A stretch of DNA of 64,000 bases from Cranoglanis bouderius (taxonomy: Eukaryota; Chordata; Actinopteri; Siluriformes; Cranoglanididae), in NCBI GenBank assembly GCA_023630585.1, contig CM042548.1:7164527-7228526 (forward strand). Direction: 5' to 3'. Shown here one piece after another: positions 12,901-22,700 of this stretch. The notes beneath the pieces were generated by a model. It did no database searches, had not been told where the DNA came from, and saw only the letters and a program-made list of their open reading frames with translations. Numbering within the stretch: the first letter of the stretch is position 1; every line of letters begins with the position of its first letter. A program made the translations under genes and the position numbers.

Positions 12901-13475
12901 TAAAACTGCACAAACTGTACTGGAGACTACTATTTTTATTTTTACATTTATTTTTTTTGTCACACCAAATATCGACTTTGTTTCATTTACTACTGTTTAC
13001 TGCTCTTTATAGGATTTTTTTCAATGTAGAAACATTTATTTTCAATATTTCTGAAGGCATCTTTGCTCTACTGCATTTCTTTGCATGTGCCTGACTTTTG
13101 CACTGTACTGTATATTATCCATACATGCTATCTACAGTTTGACACCGGAGCCATTTTTCTGACGAGACTATTTACACTATCAAGATATGCTACCTGTAGT
13201 TTTCTGCTGAATGCATTTGCTAATAAAATCACATTCATGAAGAAGACAAAATACCACAAAATACTTATTTTGTTTCACTAAGTACTACAAATGCGTGACA
13301 GGACAGTTTTGCAAGGCAGGGCAACCTGTTACACCTTTATATTTATATTAATCACGGTAACTACACAACGACGCAAAAAAAAAAAAGAGTAACAAAAAGA
13401 GTTACGCCAGACATACCCAATCAGCTTTTTGCGCATTTTCATAGTGTGTTCCTTGGGGAAATTCTCCAGCGCCAT
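3909..13475 (-). CDS. phykpl: 5-phosphohydroxy-L-lysine phospho-lyase (class III aminotransferase fold), complete, 12 coding exons
   Basis: Minus-strand exons in transcript order: 13475-13417, 10700-10582, 10245-10086, 9947-9873, 9777-9690, 9612-9496, 9357-9275, 9034-8809, 7085-6931, 5811-5722, 5617-5487 and 3928-3909. Together they give 1323 nt, 440 codons plus stop; human PHYKPL is about 450. The product begins MALENFPKEHTMKMRKKLIG. PLP-site features are GVFVADEIQTGFGR (Asp246) and TMGK (Lys278, the Schiff-base lysine position). The block GVEYFNT joined to FGGNPVSCAIGLAVL and the tail LSTDGP...KFKPPMCFS fit PHYKPL better than its paralogue ETNPPL. The family enzyme splits 5-phosphohydroxylysine into ammonia, phosphate and 2-aminoadipate semialdehyde; in mammals it is thought to be mitochondrial. 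All splice phases agree. The last exon (codes EIEGSL) is tiny and least certain. Introns 1, 8, 10 and 11 hold transposons. Confidence 0.93.
4085..5466 (-). mobile_element. Tc1-like transposon in phykpl intron 11, CAGTGGGTATAGAAAAGAAT family
   Basis: The ends read CAGTGGGTATAGAAAAGAAT and its reverse complement, each flanked by TA. The inverted repeats are about 200 bp and the element is 1382 bp long. The transposase lies on the minus strand, the same direction as the host gene. The right end falls only about 20 bp from the phykpl exon-11 splice donor. A truncated copy of the same family lies at 44287-44440. Confidence 0.92.
4316..4986 (-). pseudogene. Tc1-like transposase, frameshifted
   Basis: The 4316-4645 frame holds the second half of the catalytic core: FQHDNDPKHTA, with the second Asp, then WSSQSPDLNPIENLWNDLK, with the Glu of DD34E. 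The 4582-4986 frame holds the first-Asp region (VLSVETKIELFG, where the usual WSDE is altered) and IPTVKHGGGNILLWGCFS. A frameshift separates the two near 4600-4640, and the N-terminal DNA-binding part up to about 5215 is heavily decayed. The ...VWRKSNTAHHPNNAIPT spacing is normal for the family. This copy is non-functional. Confidence 0.88.
6003..6870 (+). mobile_element. Decayed Tc1-like element in phykpl intron 10
   Basis: The left end CAGTGCCTTTCATAAATATT resembles a fish Tc1 terminal repeat next to TA. A decayed transposase runs on the plus strand from ATG at 6197 (KTKELSKQVKGKVLG) through NTIPTVKHDGGRIILW to AKYKAILVENLFK. It has several stops and frameshifts. No matching right terminal repeat is visible, so this is a truncated relic. 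Confidence 0.7.
7109..7306. repeat. Perfect 99-bp tandem duplication across a Tc1 end
   Basis: Copy 1 is 7109-7207 and copy 2 is 7208-7306. They are identical over 99 bp. Each holds 14 bp of host flank (ATACTATTTACCTA) plus the first 85 bp of the adjacent Tc1 element. The flank is included, so the element end was duplicated after insertion; two separate insertions would not copy it. Confidence 0.95.
7123..8677 (-). mobile_element. Tc1-like transposon in phykpl intron 8, AGTGCTGTGAAAAAGTATTT family
   Basis: The left end begins TAGTGCTGTGAAAAAGTATT and the right end is the reverse complement (AATACTTTTTCACAGCTCTG), with TA on both sides. The transposase is on the minus strand from ATG at 8299 (MPKLKEIPEIMRKKVIEIHQ) to about 7440, broken by stops and frameshifts. 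A second copy of the same family is at 38613-40012 in kmt2a intron 1. Confidence 0.9.
7440..8299 (-). pseudogene. Tc1-like transposase, decayed
   Basis: The N-terminus MPKLKEIPEIMRKKVIEIHQ followed by SGKVYKAISKALGL is a clear Tc1 helix-turn-helix. The following parts can be followed only in broken frames: a catalytic-Asp region near 7860 and the WPSQSPDLN-type region near 7590. There is no continuous open frame. Confidence 0.8.
10813..12205 (-). mobile_element. Tc1-like transposon relic in phykpl intron 1
   Basis: Terminal sequences (TAAAATGTCTACACACC at the left; CACATCCCCAATTATAAAAG at the right) match ends I associate with a fish Tc1 family, but they are diverged, so the exact borders are uncertain. 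Inside, at 12140-12169, is a perfect hairpin (13-bp arms TGTGCTCAGAATG, 4-nt loop). The transposase is on the minus strand and broken. Confidence 0.75.
10954..11971 (-). pseudogene. Tc1-like transposase, broken into three frames
   Basis: Three frames in order: 11971-11726 has the DNA-binding region (ISKTLDMPWNTVKAIINKWR). 11801-11457 covers the middle, with CSDETNSNRYN as the first catalytic Asp region. 11322-10954 has EWPSQSPDLNPAKNLWGDLK, where the expected catalytic Glu of SPDLNPIENLW is replaced in this reading (PAKN). Frameshifts separate the parts. This copy is non-functional. Confidence 0.82.
12549..13112. mobile_element. Non-autonomous Tc1-type element, ACTGTGCAAAAGT ends (copy 1)
   Basis: It starts near ACTGTGCAAAAGTCCTACAC and ends CTTTTGCACTGTACTGTA, forming an inverted repeat. 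The interior has no coding capacity. About 450 bp of the interior (for example CACAATGAAGGCTGCTGGGT) reappears at 44480-44938 with scattered differences, which defines a family within this window. A poly(A) run lies at 12652-12675. Confidence 0.8.
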
Positions 13476-13797
13476 TATAGCGATTCCACATAATTTATCT
13501 TCAGCTGTGCCGAGTCTGAAACCGCATACTTACCTACTACACAGTAAAGCGAAAAGCAGTACGCCAGATATAGTATGTCCGAATTCTCAGTAGGCGAGAA
13601 ACAGTATGCGAGAAATACCCGGATGGTGTACTGCTTCCGGATAGATTTTGCAGTGTGCGACCGATGGACACTACGCGAGTCAAACAATCCCATAATGCAA
13701 GGGGGCAAGTGCGGACGTGATCAGAAAAAAAGCGTGGAAGACTTTGTATTATTAAACCTGGGACTTGTTTAACAATACCCGAATAAATTGTTAACTG
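13476..13797 (-). promoter_or_regulatory. Probable phykpl promoter region
   Basis: This is the sequence directly upstream of the phykpl ATG (13475-13473) and before the fold-back repeat. I see no TATA box at a convincing distance. The GC content is higher than in the surroundings. Part of it (13550-13690, for example TAGTATGTCCGAATTC) resembles the neighbouring fold-back repeat, so repeat sequence may make up part of the promoter. Assigned by position only. Confidence 0.35.
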
Positions 13798-14157
13798 GCG
13801 TTTATGATGACGTCGAAGGTCATATGACAATGCTAACATGGCGGATGTAGTATGTCCGGGATTGTAGTCATAATACACACATACTGATTAGTACGTACTG
13901 TTTCAACGGCCGTGCAGTAGGTACTGCATCAAATTCAGTAGGTACTGTCACAGTACGCGATTTCGGACGCAGCCCTGAATGTCAGTAAATGTGGCTTGGT
14001 GTTTTTTATTGCCTGTATCCGAAATCGCGTACTGTGGCAGTACCTACTGCACGGCCGTTGAAACAGTACGTACTACTCGGTGTAGTGTGTGTGTAGTATG
14101 AATACTATATCCGGCATGTTGGCATTGTCATGTAACAGTCAACGTCATCATAAACGC
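13798..14157. repeat. Large imperfect inverted repeat (fold-back MITE) upstream of phykpl
   Basis: The left arm 13798-13971 and right arm 14017-14157 are reverse complements with small differences. Shared blocks include GCGTTTATGATGACGT, GTACGTACTGTTTCAACG, GGCCGTGCAGTAGGTACTG and CAGTACGCGATTTCGGA. The loop is about 45 bp. It has no coding capacity and resembles a fold-back, non-autonomous DNA element. Confidence 0.85.
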
Positions 14158-14830
14158 AAAAAACTTAAAGGGACCACCAGATTAAAGCAACCGCAGTAAC
14201 GGCAAAATGCACATCAGGAAAGTTAACTGAATTAGCAATTTAATGTGGGCGGGGTTAACAGGCTGAGGTAAATTCGTTGCTGTTAGCTTCACCGGCTAAG
14301 GCATGATGGAGATCACAAAAAAGGTTTCAAACACTGTGACAACTGTTTTCTTCTTCAAACCTTCAACAAGTTAACAAGTTTTTTTTTTTGTTTTTTTTAA
14401 AGAAAACTACAGAAGCCCTAAGCGGCCATGCATTATTATTACTTTTCTTTCTTGTTTTCTCGTGATTTCGACTTAATTTTTCTGTGTGCTCAGCGGGTTT
14501 TTGATTAAATGCCTGAAATAAGGTCTGTGGTTAACACAAGCCCAAGATATTTTCACGTTTTATCCTACAACATTTGTTAAGCTTTTACGTGTCTTGAAAA
14601 AGACGGTTGCTAACAAGTGGCTAAATGGGACTACAGAGGTTGTCAGGGACATTAAACGCCATCACGCCAAAACAGGAAAACTCATCTACTACAGCCTCGG
14701 TGCGTTTATACTCGCGTTTGCAAACTATTCCAACAAAAACTTTCCAACTTGTAGATTTATTAATTTATAGTATTTTCCAATTGTAGAGTTTTTTTAAAAA
14801 AAAAAAATAAAGATTGAAAGATTTTTTTAA

Positions 14831-14835
<5 letters not shown>

Positions 14836-14913
<78 letters not shown>

Positions 14914-14914
14914 T
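14836..14914. repeat. (TA)n(CA)n compound microsatellite
   Basis: About 27 TA units followed by about 11 CA units. Confidence 0.95.
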
Positions 14915-15427
14915 ATATAGACACAGTCTATATTTTATTACACGTAAAGGACCGGCAGTAATAAAGTTACTACAGTAAATGTGTATAAATGTAAATAGTA
15001 TACCAGTCAAAGAATGCATGTCCTTTGCACATATACAGGGTCCCTGAGGAAACGAAAGTCTTCATCAGACTGTTGAGAACCAGCATCTGCTACACTTTTA
15101 TGTTTTTACTTTTAACGAGCTATTGTACAACCGGAATCTCTTTCCTTTTTATTATTTTTTTTATATCTCTCTGACTACAGATTTACAAACTGGCTTCTTT
15201 TTCTGCTTTGCAGAGGAATGAGGACGCTGTCTATCACACTAGTCTTTGTGCGCACAAATGACCAGGATGGGAAGCGTTTCAAGAGCTTAAATAACTAATA
15301 AAATGACGCACACGTCATATCATTATTGTGGATTTCCGTTATTGAACAATAAGGCAGATCTGTTTGAATATTAAAGCAAGACTTTATTTTATCTTTACAA
15401 GAGGCAAAATGGCCTAACCCGAATAAT

Positions 15428-15500
15428 ATCTAAATAGTAATAATAATAATAATAGCTAATAATAATAACAACAACAACAATAATAACAATAATAATGAAC
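15428..15500. repeat. (AAT)n/(AAC)n simple repeat
   Basis: Imperfect trinucleotide tract, TAATAATAATAATAGCTAAT passing into ACAACAACAACAATAATAAC. Confidence 0.85.
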
Positions 15501-15892
15501 ATACAGCAAGGTAAAAAAAAAAATGTAGGCGACTCTTGGTATTCTTGTGAATACGACATTAAGCCAATAAAACGAACAAAGTTTATTATATATGCACAAA
15601 TACTTTATAACTGGGCAAAAAACATCCATAGTCAATTATGCACCCATTAAAAACGCATTGCTTATAAAGTTAAGAATTAAGAAATTAAGTCAGATCCATT
15701 GGCCTCGGTGCTACAAATGTGAGCACAAACCAAAACAAATAAACTGCCGTCTCACAAAAGGTGCAGCTTACATAAATATATATCTGAGACATCGGAGTCC
15801 GCTCAGCGTGCTTTTTTTTTTTTTTTTCCTCAATCAGCGTACACAATTGTGCGACGACGGCGCCTCCTTAACTGGAGAAGAAGTGCGTTCCA

Positions 15893-16006
15893 AGGAACAG
15901 TGTTTTGGTCCCCTACACCCTTCATCCCTTCAGAGCTCTCACTCTGGAGCGTGAACCCTTCGAAGGGATTAGGGCATAGGGACGAGCCCTTTAGAATGAA
16001 ACGCAA
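15893..16006. repeat. Short inverted-repeat element upstream of ube4a
   Basis: The left arm (GTGCGTTCC ... CCCTACACCCTTCATCCCTT) and right arm (GAAGGGATTAGGGCATAGGG ... GAAACGCA) are imperfect reverse complements around a GAGCTCTCACTCTGGAGC core, which is itself partly palindromic. It is likely a small non-autonomous DNA element. Confidence 0.6.
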
Positions 16007-16710
16007 GGACTGTGCAAATGTGGCTTTGTTTTTTCCGGTGCAATTTCAGTGACAAACGAAAGCAAACGACTGATTGGTGACTGAAACGCTGATACTGTCG
16101 CACCGTGATGACGTTTCACACAGTCGTGTTTATTCAGGAAAAGCAGTCACCTAACATATAGCAAGCAACATAACATTGCAAAACAGCCCAAACAAGGTAT
16201 GGCTTTTGCTTTGTTTGATACGTTTACGTTATATTATAAACATGTTTGAGCTATTTCGACGCTTGTTAGTTCACCTTGTTGCAACTGAGTGATAAATGTA
16301 AGTGTGTTCACTGACGTGCACGCATCAGGCTGCTAGGCTAGCTAGCATGTAAGTCAGTTAGCTGCTGAATGTCCCGATAGCTTGCTTACCTGACAGCTAA
16401 CATGTGTCCTGACACTAAGTGTCGGCTTTATCTTTTGACGAGGACGAACGTAAAGTCGGATAACGTGATCATGTGCTGCGTGTTGTAGCGATGAACCCTA
16501 TACGACATGACACGTCAGTTTTCTGAGCTGCACGATATTAAACAGCAGTTAAAGTCCCCATGAAAACAAAAGGGTTTCCTGCTTTAGAGCATTTTGTACC
16601 CGTCTCGTGCTGCTATGGACGATGCGGTAGTTTAACTAGAGAGCTTACTTGATATACTACAACTGTATTGAGGCATGTGTAAATAAGTGTTCCCACTCTT
16701 CCTCATGCAG

Positions 16711-16753
16711 GCTGGTGTTCAGCGCATGTTGATGGAGTAGATGCTCCACTGAA
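16711..16753 (+). promoter_or_regulatory. ube4a 5' UTR part of the first coding exon, with stacked uORFs
   Basis: A candidate splice acceptor (CTCTTCCTCATGCAG) ends at 16710. The following 43 nt hold two minimal upstream ORFs in one frame: ATG TTG ATG GAG TAG (16726-16740) and, directly adjoining, ATG CTC CAC TGA (16741-16752). The main ATG starts at 16754, one base after the last uORF stop and in another frame. A matching upstream non-coding exon may lie near 16120-16196 (ends CCCAAACAAG before GTATGG), but this is unproven. Confidence 0.5.
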
Positions 16754-19700
16754 ATGACAGACCAGGGCAACAATAATCAGAACATCTCTCGAAACCCATT
16801 TGCTGCCCTTTTCAGTTCGCTTGCTGATGCGAAGCAGTTTGCATCAGGCCAAAAACTACAGCGGCAAGCTGAACCACCGTGTAAGTTTCTGGGTTAGAGT
16901 CAGCACAAGAATTATTGGCACCCTTGATACAAATGGGTAAAAACCTTTATGAAAGAACAGGGGCGTTCTTTCTGGGCTGTTAATCATCTGCAGCTGAGCC
17001 CAGATTCTTCTCCATCAAAAAAAAAACAAAAAAAAAAACCTTTAAAAATATACTTCTAAATAAATGTTTAAATGCTTTTATTTCTTGGATGTGAGGGCTG
17101 ATTGCATAAACAATGTGAAAATTGGATAAAAAGTTGAAATTATTGTAAAAACCTGCCTTGGGGGTTATCACTGTTTGTAGGACTACCAGACCGATAAAAT
17201 ATAAAAAAACGTTTTAGCTTTCTAACACAATACTAGGCTAGTTTGGTGTCGCTGGCCAAGGAGAGTCGCAACTAAGCTATCAATGTATGGGTTTAGCTGC
17301 TACAGTGTCATGCAAAGTACATTATCTTTCCTTATGCTCTGCTCATATCATGTTCTTGTAACTTGGGACTCATACAGACGTTTACACACCTTGTTTTCCT
17401 GCTCAGCATGAGAGGATGTTAGAGTTTCAGTTTCAACCCCTTTACTGGTAAAAAAACAAAAAACTAACAAAAAAAACTGCGTATATCCCATTTTCCCCTT
17501 ACACTAACTGACTGTGTGAACAAGTATTTGGCAGAATTGAGAGCTGTCAGCCAATAAGACACAAGTATTTCCATGTATTTTCCTGTAAACCCTGTCTATT
17601 TGGTCCTGCCTCCGTTCACTGAAGATAACACAAAAGTGGAGAACACTTCTTTTACTGACGTTCAGTTACGTAGTGACGAACCGCTCCAAGTGGAGAATTA
17701 TTCGAGGCTAAAGAAAAATCTTCGGGGCTACAGATGCCCTCAAATCCCCAGGCCAGGTTACGCCCCTGTGAAAGAATGTCTTTGTGGTTAATTAGCTTAA
17801 TCTCACACTGACAATGAAGATAAATCTAGCCTTTTTTTTTTTTTGTGGATTTGGATGTATGTTTTGAATCATTTGTCCTGTTGGAAGATCCAACCATGAC
17901 ACATATAGCATCTAGGCAGAGACAGCAAGATGTTCATTTAAAATCTCCTGGTTTATGACGCCACTTGTCCTAACAAGATTCCCAGGGCCTTCGAAAGAAA
18001 AACAGGACCAAATATCACAGATCTTCCACCACACTTAACAGTGGGAATTAGTTTCTTTTCTTTATAACCATCTTCGTTTTTACGCCAAACCAACCCTGAG
18101 TGTCGAAAAGCTTTGTTTTAGTCTCAACTGACCATAAAACAAGAAGAAGTCCCAGCAGTGTTTTGGCGAACTCCACAGATGCTTACTTTTTTTTTTTTTT
18201 TTTTTGTGAGATGAAAGAAAAAAGGCTTTCTTCTGGCATATCTTTCAAATAATTTCTTGGCATCAAGGTGATGTCTAATTGTAGATTTGGTGATTTGGAG
18301 ACTTGGCGACTGCAAAAAAACATTAGCAAATCTCCAACCGTGATCCTTGGAGAAATGTATGCTCACTGTGCATGAGGCAAAATACACTTGTCTCCTCTTG
18401 CAAGAAGGTACAAGAACAGCTTTGGCTGTTTTAAACGTCTAAATAATTGCCAGTGGATATGAGCGTTTCATAAACAGTCATAAACATAGACAAGTCATAA
18501 ACATCCACGAGAACTTAGTAAAAATGTAAACGGGAACTTGCTTCAGTTACCTTCCTGATAACAATTTCTAGGGGTACAACTGTAACATGATTTATTTATT
18601 TATACGTTTTATTTTCTTGGAATAAATTTATCTCATGTTAGATTTCCTTCATATTTTCAGTGTGAGATTAAGCTAATTATTTAAATCCATATCCATTTTC
18701 ACTCATCTTTACCAAGGGTGCTAATAATTCTGGAGCTGACTATACTGTATATCAACCAATGGTGTGTAACATGTATACTAAAGTGGGGTCTAAACGTCTG
18801 AGCCCAAACTAAATAGCTGGGATTTTTTTTTAATTTAAAACTGGAATAAACAAAGTTTTGAATTTTGGAAAAAAAAAAGCAATTTATACGATAAAGGAAA
18901 TCATGAATTCAATACAATGAATTTTCAAGCATTTTCTGCACTATTTCTAGGTCAGTTTTTAAATCTGTAATATTAACCAGGTTAACTTGAGTCTAATCCC
19001 TTTCATTGAAGCACGTGTTCAGACGACACTGATGGATTTGCTCCAACATGGATCATAAGGTTTTACACAAACTTATGAACATATCAAATGCTAAAAAAAT
19101 TGAAAAATGATGAAAAAAATTCATGTTAAATTAGAAAAGAATGCAGAATAATATAATCATTTTCACTAGTGTTCTCAGACTTTTGGACCCCACTGTGTAC
19201 AGTTGTGCTCATAAATTTACATACCCCTTACAGAATTTGCTAAATGTTAATAATTATTTTTTTTTTTTTTTAAAAAGAGGGATCATAAAAATTGCATTTT
19301 GTTTTTTTATTTAGTACTGCCATGAATAAGTTTTTTTTTTTTCACATAACAGATGTTTACATTTAGTCCACAAGACACAGTAATAACTGAATTTACACAA
19401 ATGAACCGGTTCAAAAGTTTGATGATCAACGACTGTTTTTTATGTTTTGTGATAGTTGTTCATGAGTCCCTTGTTTGTCCTGATCAGTTAAACCGCCCAC
19501 TGTTCTTCAGAAAAATCCTCCAGGTCCTGCACATTCTTTACTTTTCCAGATTCTTCTGCGTATTTGATCCCTTTCCAGCAGTATATGATTCTGAGATCCA
19601 TCTTTTCATACCGAGGACAACAGAGGGACTCGTACACAGCCATTACAAAAGGTGCAAACATTCATTGATGCTCAAGAAGGCAACACGATACATTAAGAGT

Positions 19701-22700
19701 CAGGGGGGTGTAAACTTTTGAACAGAATAATTGGTGTAAATTATTATTTTGTTTAATTTTAATCTAAAATTGTTTCATTTAGTGCTGCCCTTCAGAAGCT
19801 ACATAAGATATTTATATGTTTCCCAGAAGACAAAATAATGTTAATGTATCGTGTTGCCTTCTTGAGCATCAGTGAATGTTTGCACCTTTTGTAATAGCTG
19901 TGTACGAGTCCTTCAGTCGTCCTCAGTGTGAAAAGATGGATCTCAAAATCTTATAGCCGCTGCTGGAAAGGGCTCAAATATGCAGAAGATGCTGGAAAAG
20001 TAAAGAATGTGCAGGACCTGGAGGATTTTTCTGAAGAACAGTGGGCGGTTTAACTGATCAGGACAAACAAGGGACTCATGAACAACTATCACAAAACATA
20101 AAAACAGTCGTTGATCATCCAGGGAACGACACACAGTGTTAAGAATCAAGCGTGTGTAAACTTTTGAACCGGTTCATTTGTGTAAATTCAGTTATTATTG
20201 TGTCTTGTGGACTATATGTAAACATCTGTTATGTGAAATAGCTTATTCAGGGCAGGACTAAATAAAAAACAAAATGCAATTTTAATGATCCCTCATTATT
20301 TACTGATTTTTTATTATTAACATTTTTTGCAGATTCTGCAAGGGGTATGCAAATTTATGAGCACAACTGTATCTCTGTATCAATCTATAAATGCAGAATT
20401 ATTCTCCTTATGATTTGTGTAATGTTATCTGTGTTGATGGCTTACAGCGGAAGAGTCCGGAGAGAGCCAGTCCGAGTCCGACAACTCGGTGTCGGACAGT
20501 ATCGGGGACAATGATGACTCAGTGGCCGAGATCAGCCGCTCTTTCCGCTCGCGACAGGAACTCTGCGAGCAGCTCAATGTCAATCACATGATCCAGAGAA
20601 TCTTCCTTATCACCTTGGACAACAGTGAGTGCTACAGTGTCCCCAATTCATGTCCTCATCGCAGTCAATGATATCAGTTCCATACGTTGCCTTTTGTGTT
20701 TTAAGGCATTTGCTGACGCTTAAGAAATGAGTCATAGGCTGAAAGCAAATTGACTTCATTTCTATTAACTTCTTTGATGAGGTCACTCAAAATGTTTCTC
20801 AAAATGAGTAATACTGCTTTCCAGAAGTAAGGAAAATGACTTCACCGCTTTCTGTTAATCATCTCAGTCTTATCATTGACTTTTCCAGTTATTCTGACCT
20901 GTCCCAACTTTGACTCTTAGTCTTTAGTCAAGTCAGTTTCAGTTTCTGCACAGTCATGTTCCTCATCACTACAAACCAGCAGATACTTTTTCACGTCTCG
21001 TTTTTACGGCCTTCAGGTGACCCCAGTCTTAGAAGCGGTAATGGCATCCCCCTGCGCTGTGTCTACCTTGAAGAGATGGCAGCTGACCTCGATGGCCAAG
21101 ACTGGCTCGACATGGACACGATAGAGCAGGTGACGAGCACAACGTGAACAGTGTTGTAGAAAACTGAGCATTTCCAAAAATGGACCGTCTTGCTTGTGTT
21201 TTTGGACAAGAGACTAATACGTGTCTATATTATGAACTCTCAGGCCATTTTCAGCAGGCTTCTTTTACTGGAGCCGGGAAACCACCTGATCTACATGACT
21301 TCTTGCAGCGTCGTGAACCTGTCAGCGGATCGTGATGCCGGGGAGAAACTAGCCATACCATACCTTTATGCCTGCTACCAGAGAGCTAAGGAAGAGGTGG
21401 GTGACATTGATCAGAGAACAAATCCGATCATTCACAAGTGAAAATGTACGCAAACGTCTACTTTAAAATGTCTCAAGCTGTTGCATATGTCTGTATGAGG
21501 TCCCGTGTTATCCTACAGTGATCCTTAGCGCCATATACTGCAAAAGTCAGTACAACTCAGCACGTTTTCCTTGTTTGTCACTGTCCTCTGATCAAATGTT
21601 CAATCAGTGATCTATGATGCCAGGAGCTTTCCCATCAATTTTTCTTTGACAAACTGTCTGCTGTTGTTTTATTTCTCCCACCAAAATCTTAAGGTACAAA
21701 AAAGCCATTCTTGATGTGGCTGTGTTCTTACATTATTTATCATGTGGATTGTGACTGAAGCGAGTACATGAAAAAATACTGTAGCAGAGCAGATAAACGT
21801 ACACCATAAGCCCAAAGTATGTGGACACCTGACCATTAAACTCGTATGTGGTTCATCCCCAAACTAATTCCACAAAGTTGGAAGCACACAATTGTGTAGG
21901 ATGTCCTTGTATGCTGTAGCATTACAATTCCCCTTCACTGGAACAAAGGTTCCCAAACATAATCCCCAAAGTCAGTGTGGAAGAACTCGAGTAGCCTGTA
22001 CAGAACCGTGATCTCAACCTGGTTAACACCTTTGGGGTGAACTGGAAGGCCGACTGCACCCCAGACATCCTCGTCCAACATCACTGCCTGGCCTCATTAA
22101 TACTTTGGTGGCTGAATGGGTATAAATCTCCACAGTTATGCTCCAAAATCTAGTGTAAAGCCTTCCCAGAAGAGTGGAGGTTAGCAAAAGGGGGACTAAA
22201 TCCGGAATGTTCGTGGATGTAGAAGAAAGCACATACCGTGTGAGTGTGGTTGTCAGGTGTCCACAAACGTTTGGCCATATAGTGAACGAAAAACTGTCTG
22301 TAGTTCAGCTAGTGTAGCAGATCCTCTGTTGCGTCTTATCCAATCGCATGCTTTTATGTAAATTATTTAGCTGATGATCATCAGACCAGAGAATAGCTAC
22401 AGGGCTAGAGACGTTAGGCCGGAACGAGGGGTTTTCACAGATTTCCATACATTTTTATTTTATTTACCCTCTCTGGTATAATAAGCAGTGTCTCATGAGC
22501 TAGTTGAAAGGGTTAATGTGAGGTGCCACTACAAGACACAACTACTTCACATTGATGAGTCTTATCTATAGCCATAATCTAATCATTAACGTTTAAGCGT
22601 TAAAGGAAGAACACTTTAGATATGTTTATATTCCGATGTTAATTTGTTGTAGTGCTTATCCAGACCTTTTTTTTGGAACAAGATCTTTACATTTTAGTTG

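Larger units (their letters stand above)
14158..15892. other. Intergenic region between phykpl and ube4a
   Basis: No gene is supported. It contains the TA/CA microsatellite (14836-14914), an AAT/AAC-rich tract (about 15430-15500) and otherwise AT-rich unique sequence. The two flanking genes point away from each other. Confidence 0.5.

Noticed and set aside
3909..13475. ETNPPL (ethanolamine-phosphate phospho-lyase) instead of PHYKPL
   Set aside because: The paralogues are close, but FGGNPVSCAIGLAVL, TPATEEAALLV and the short C-terminal tail fit PHYKPL better. ETNPPL has a long charged tail that is not seen here.
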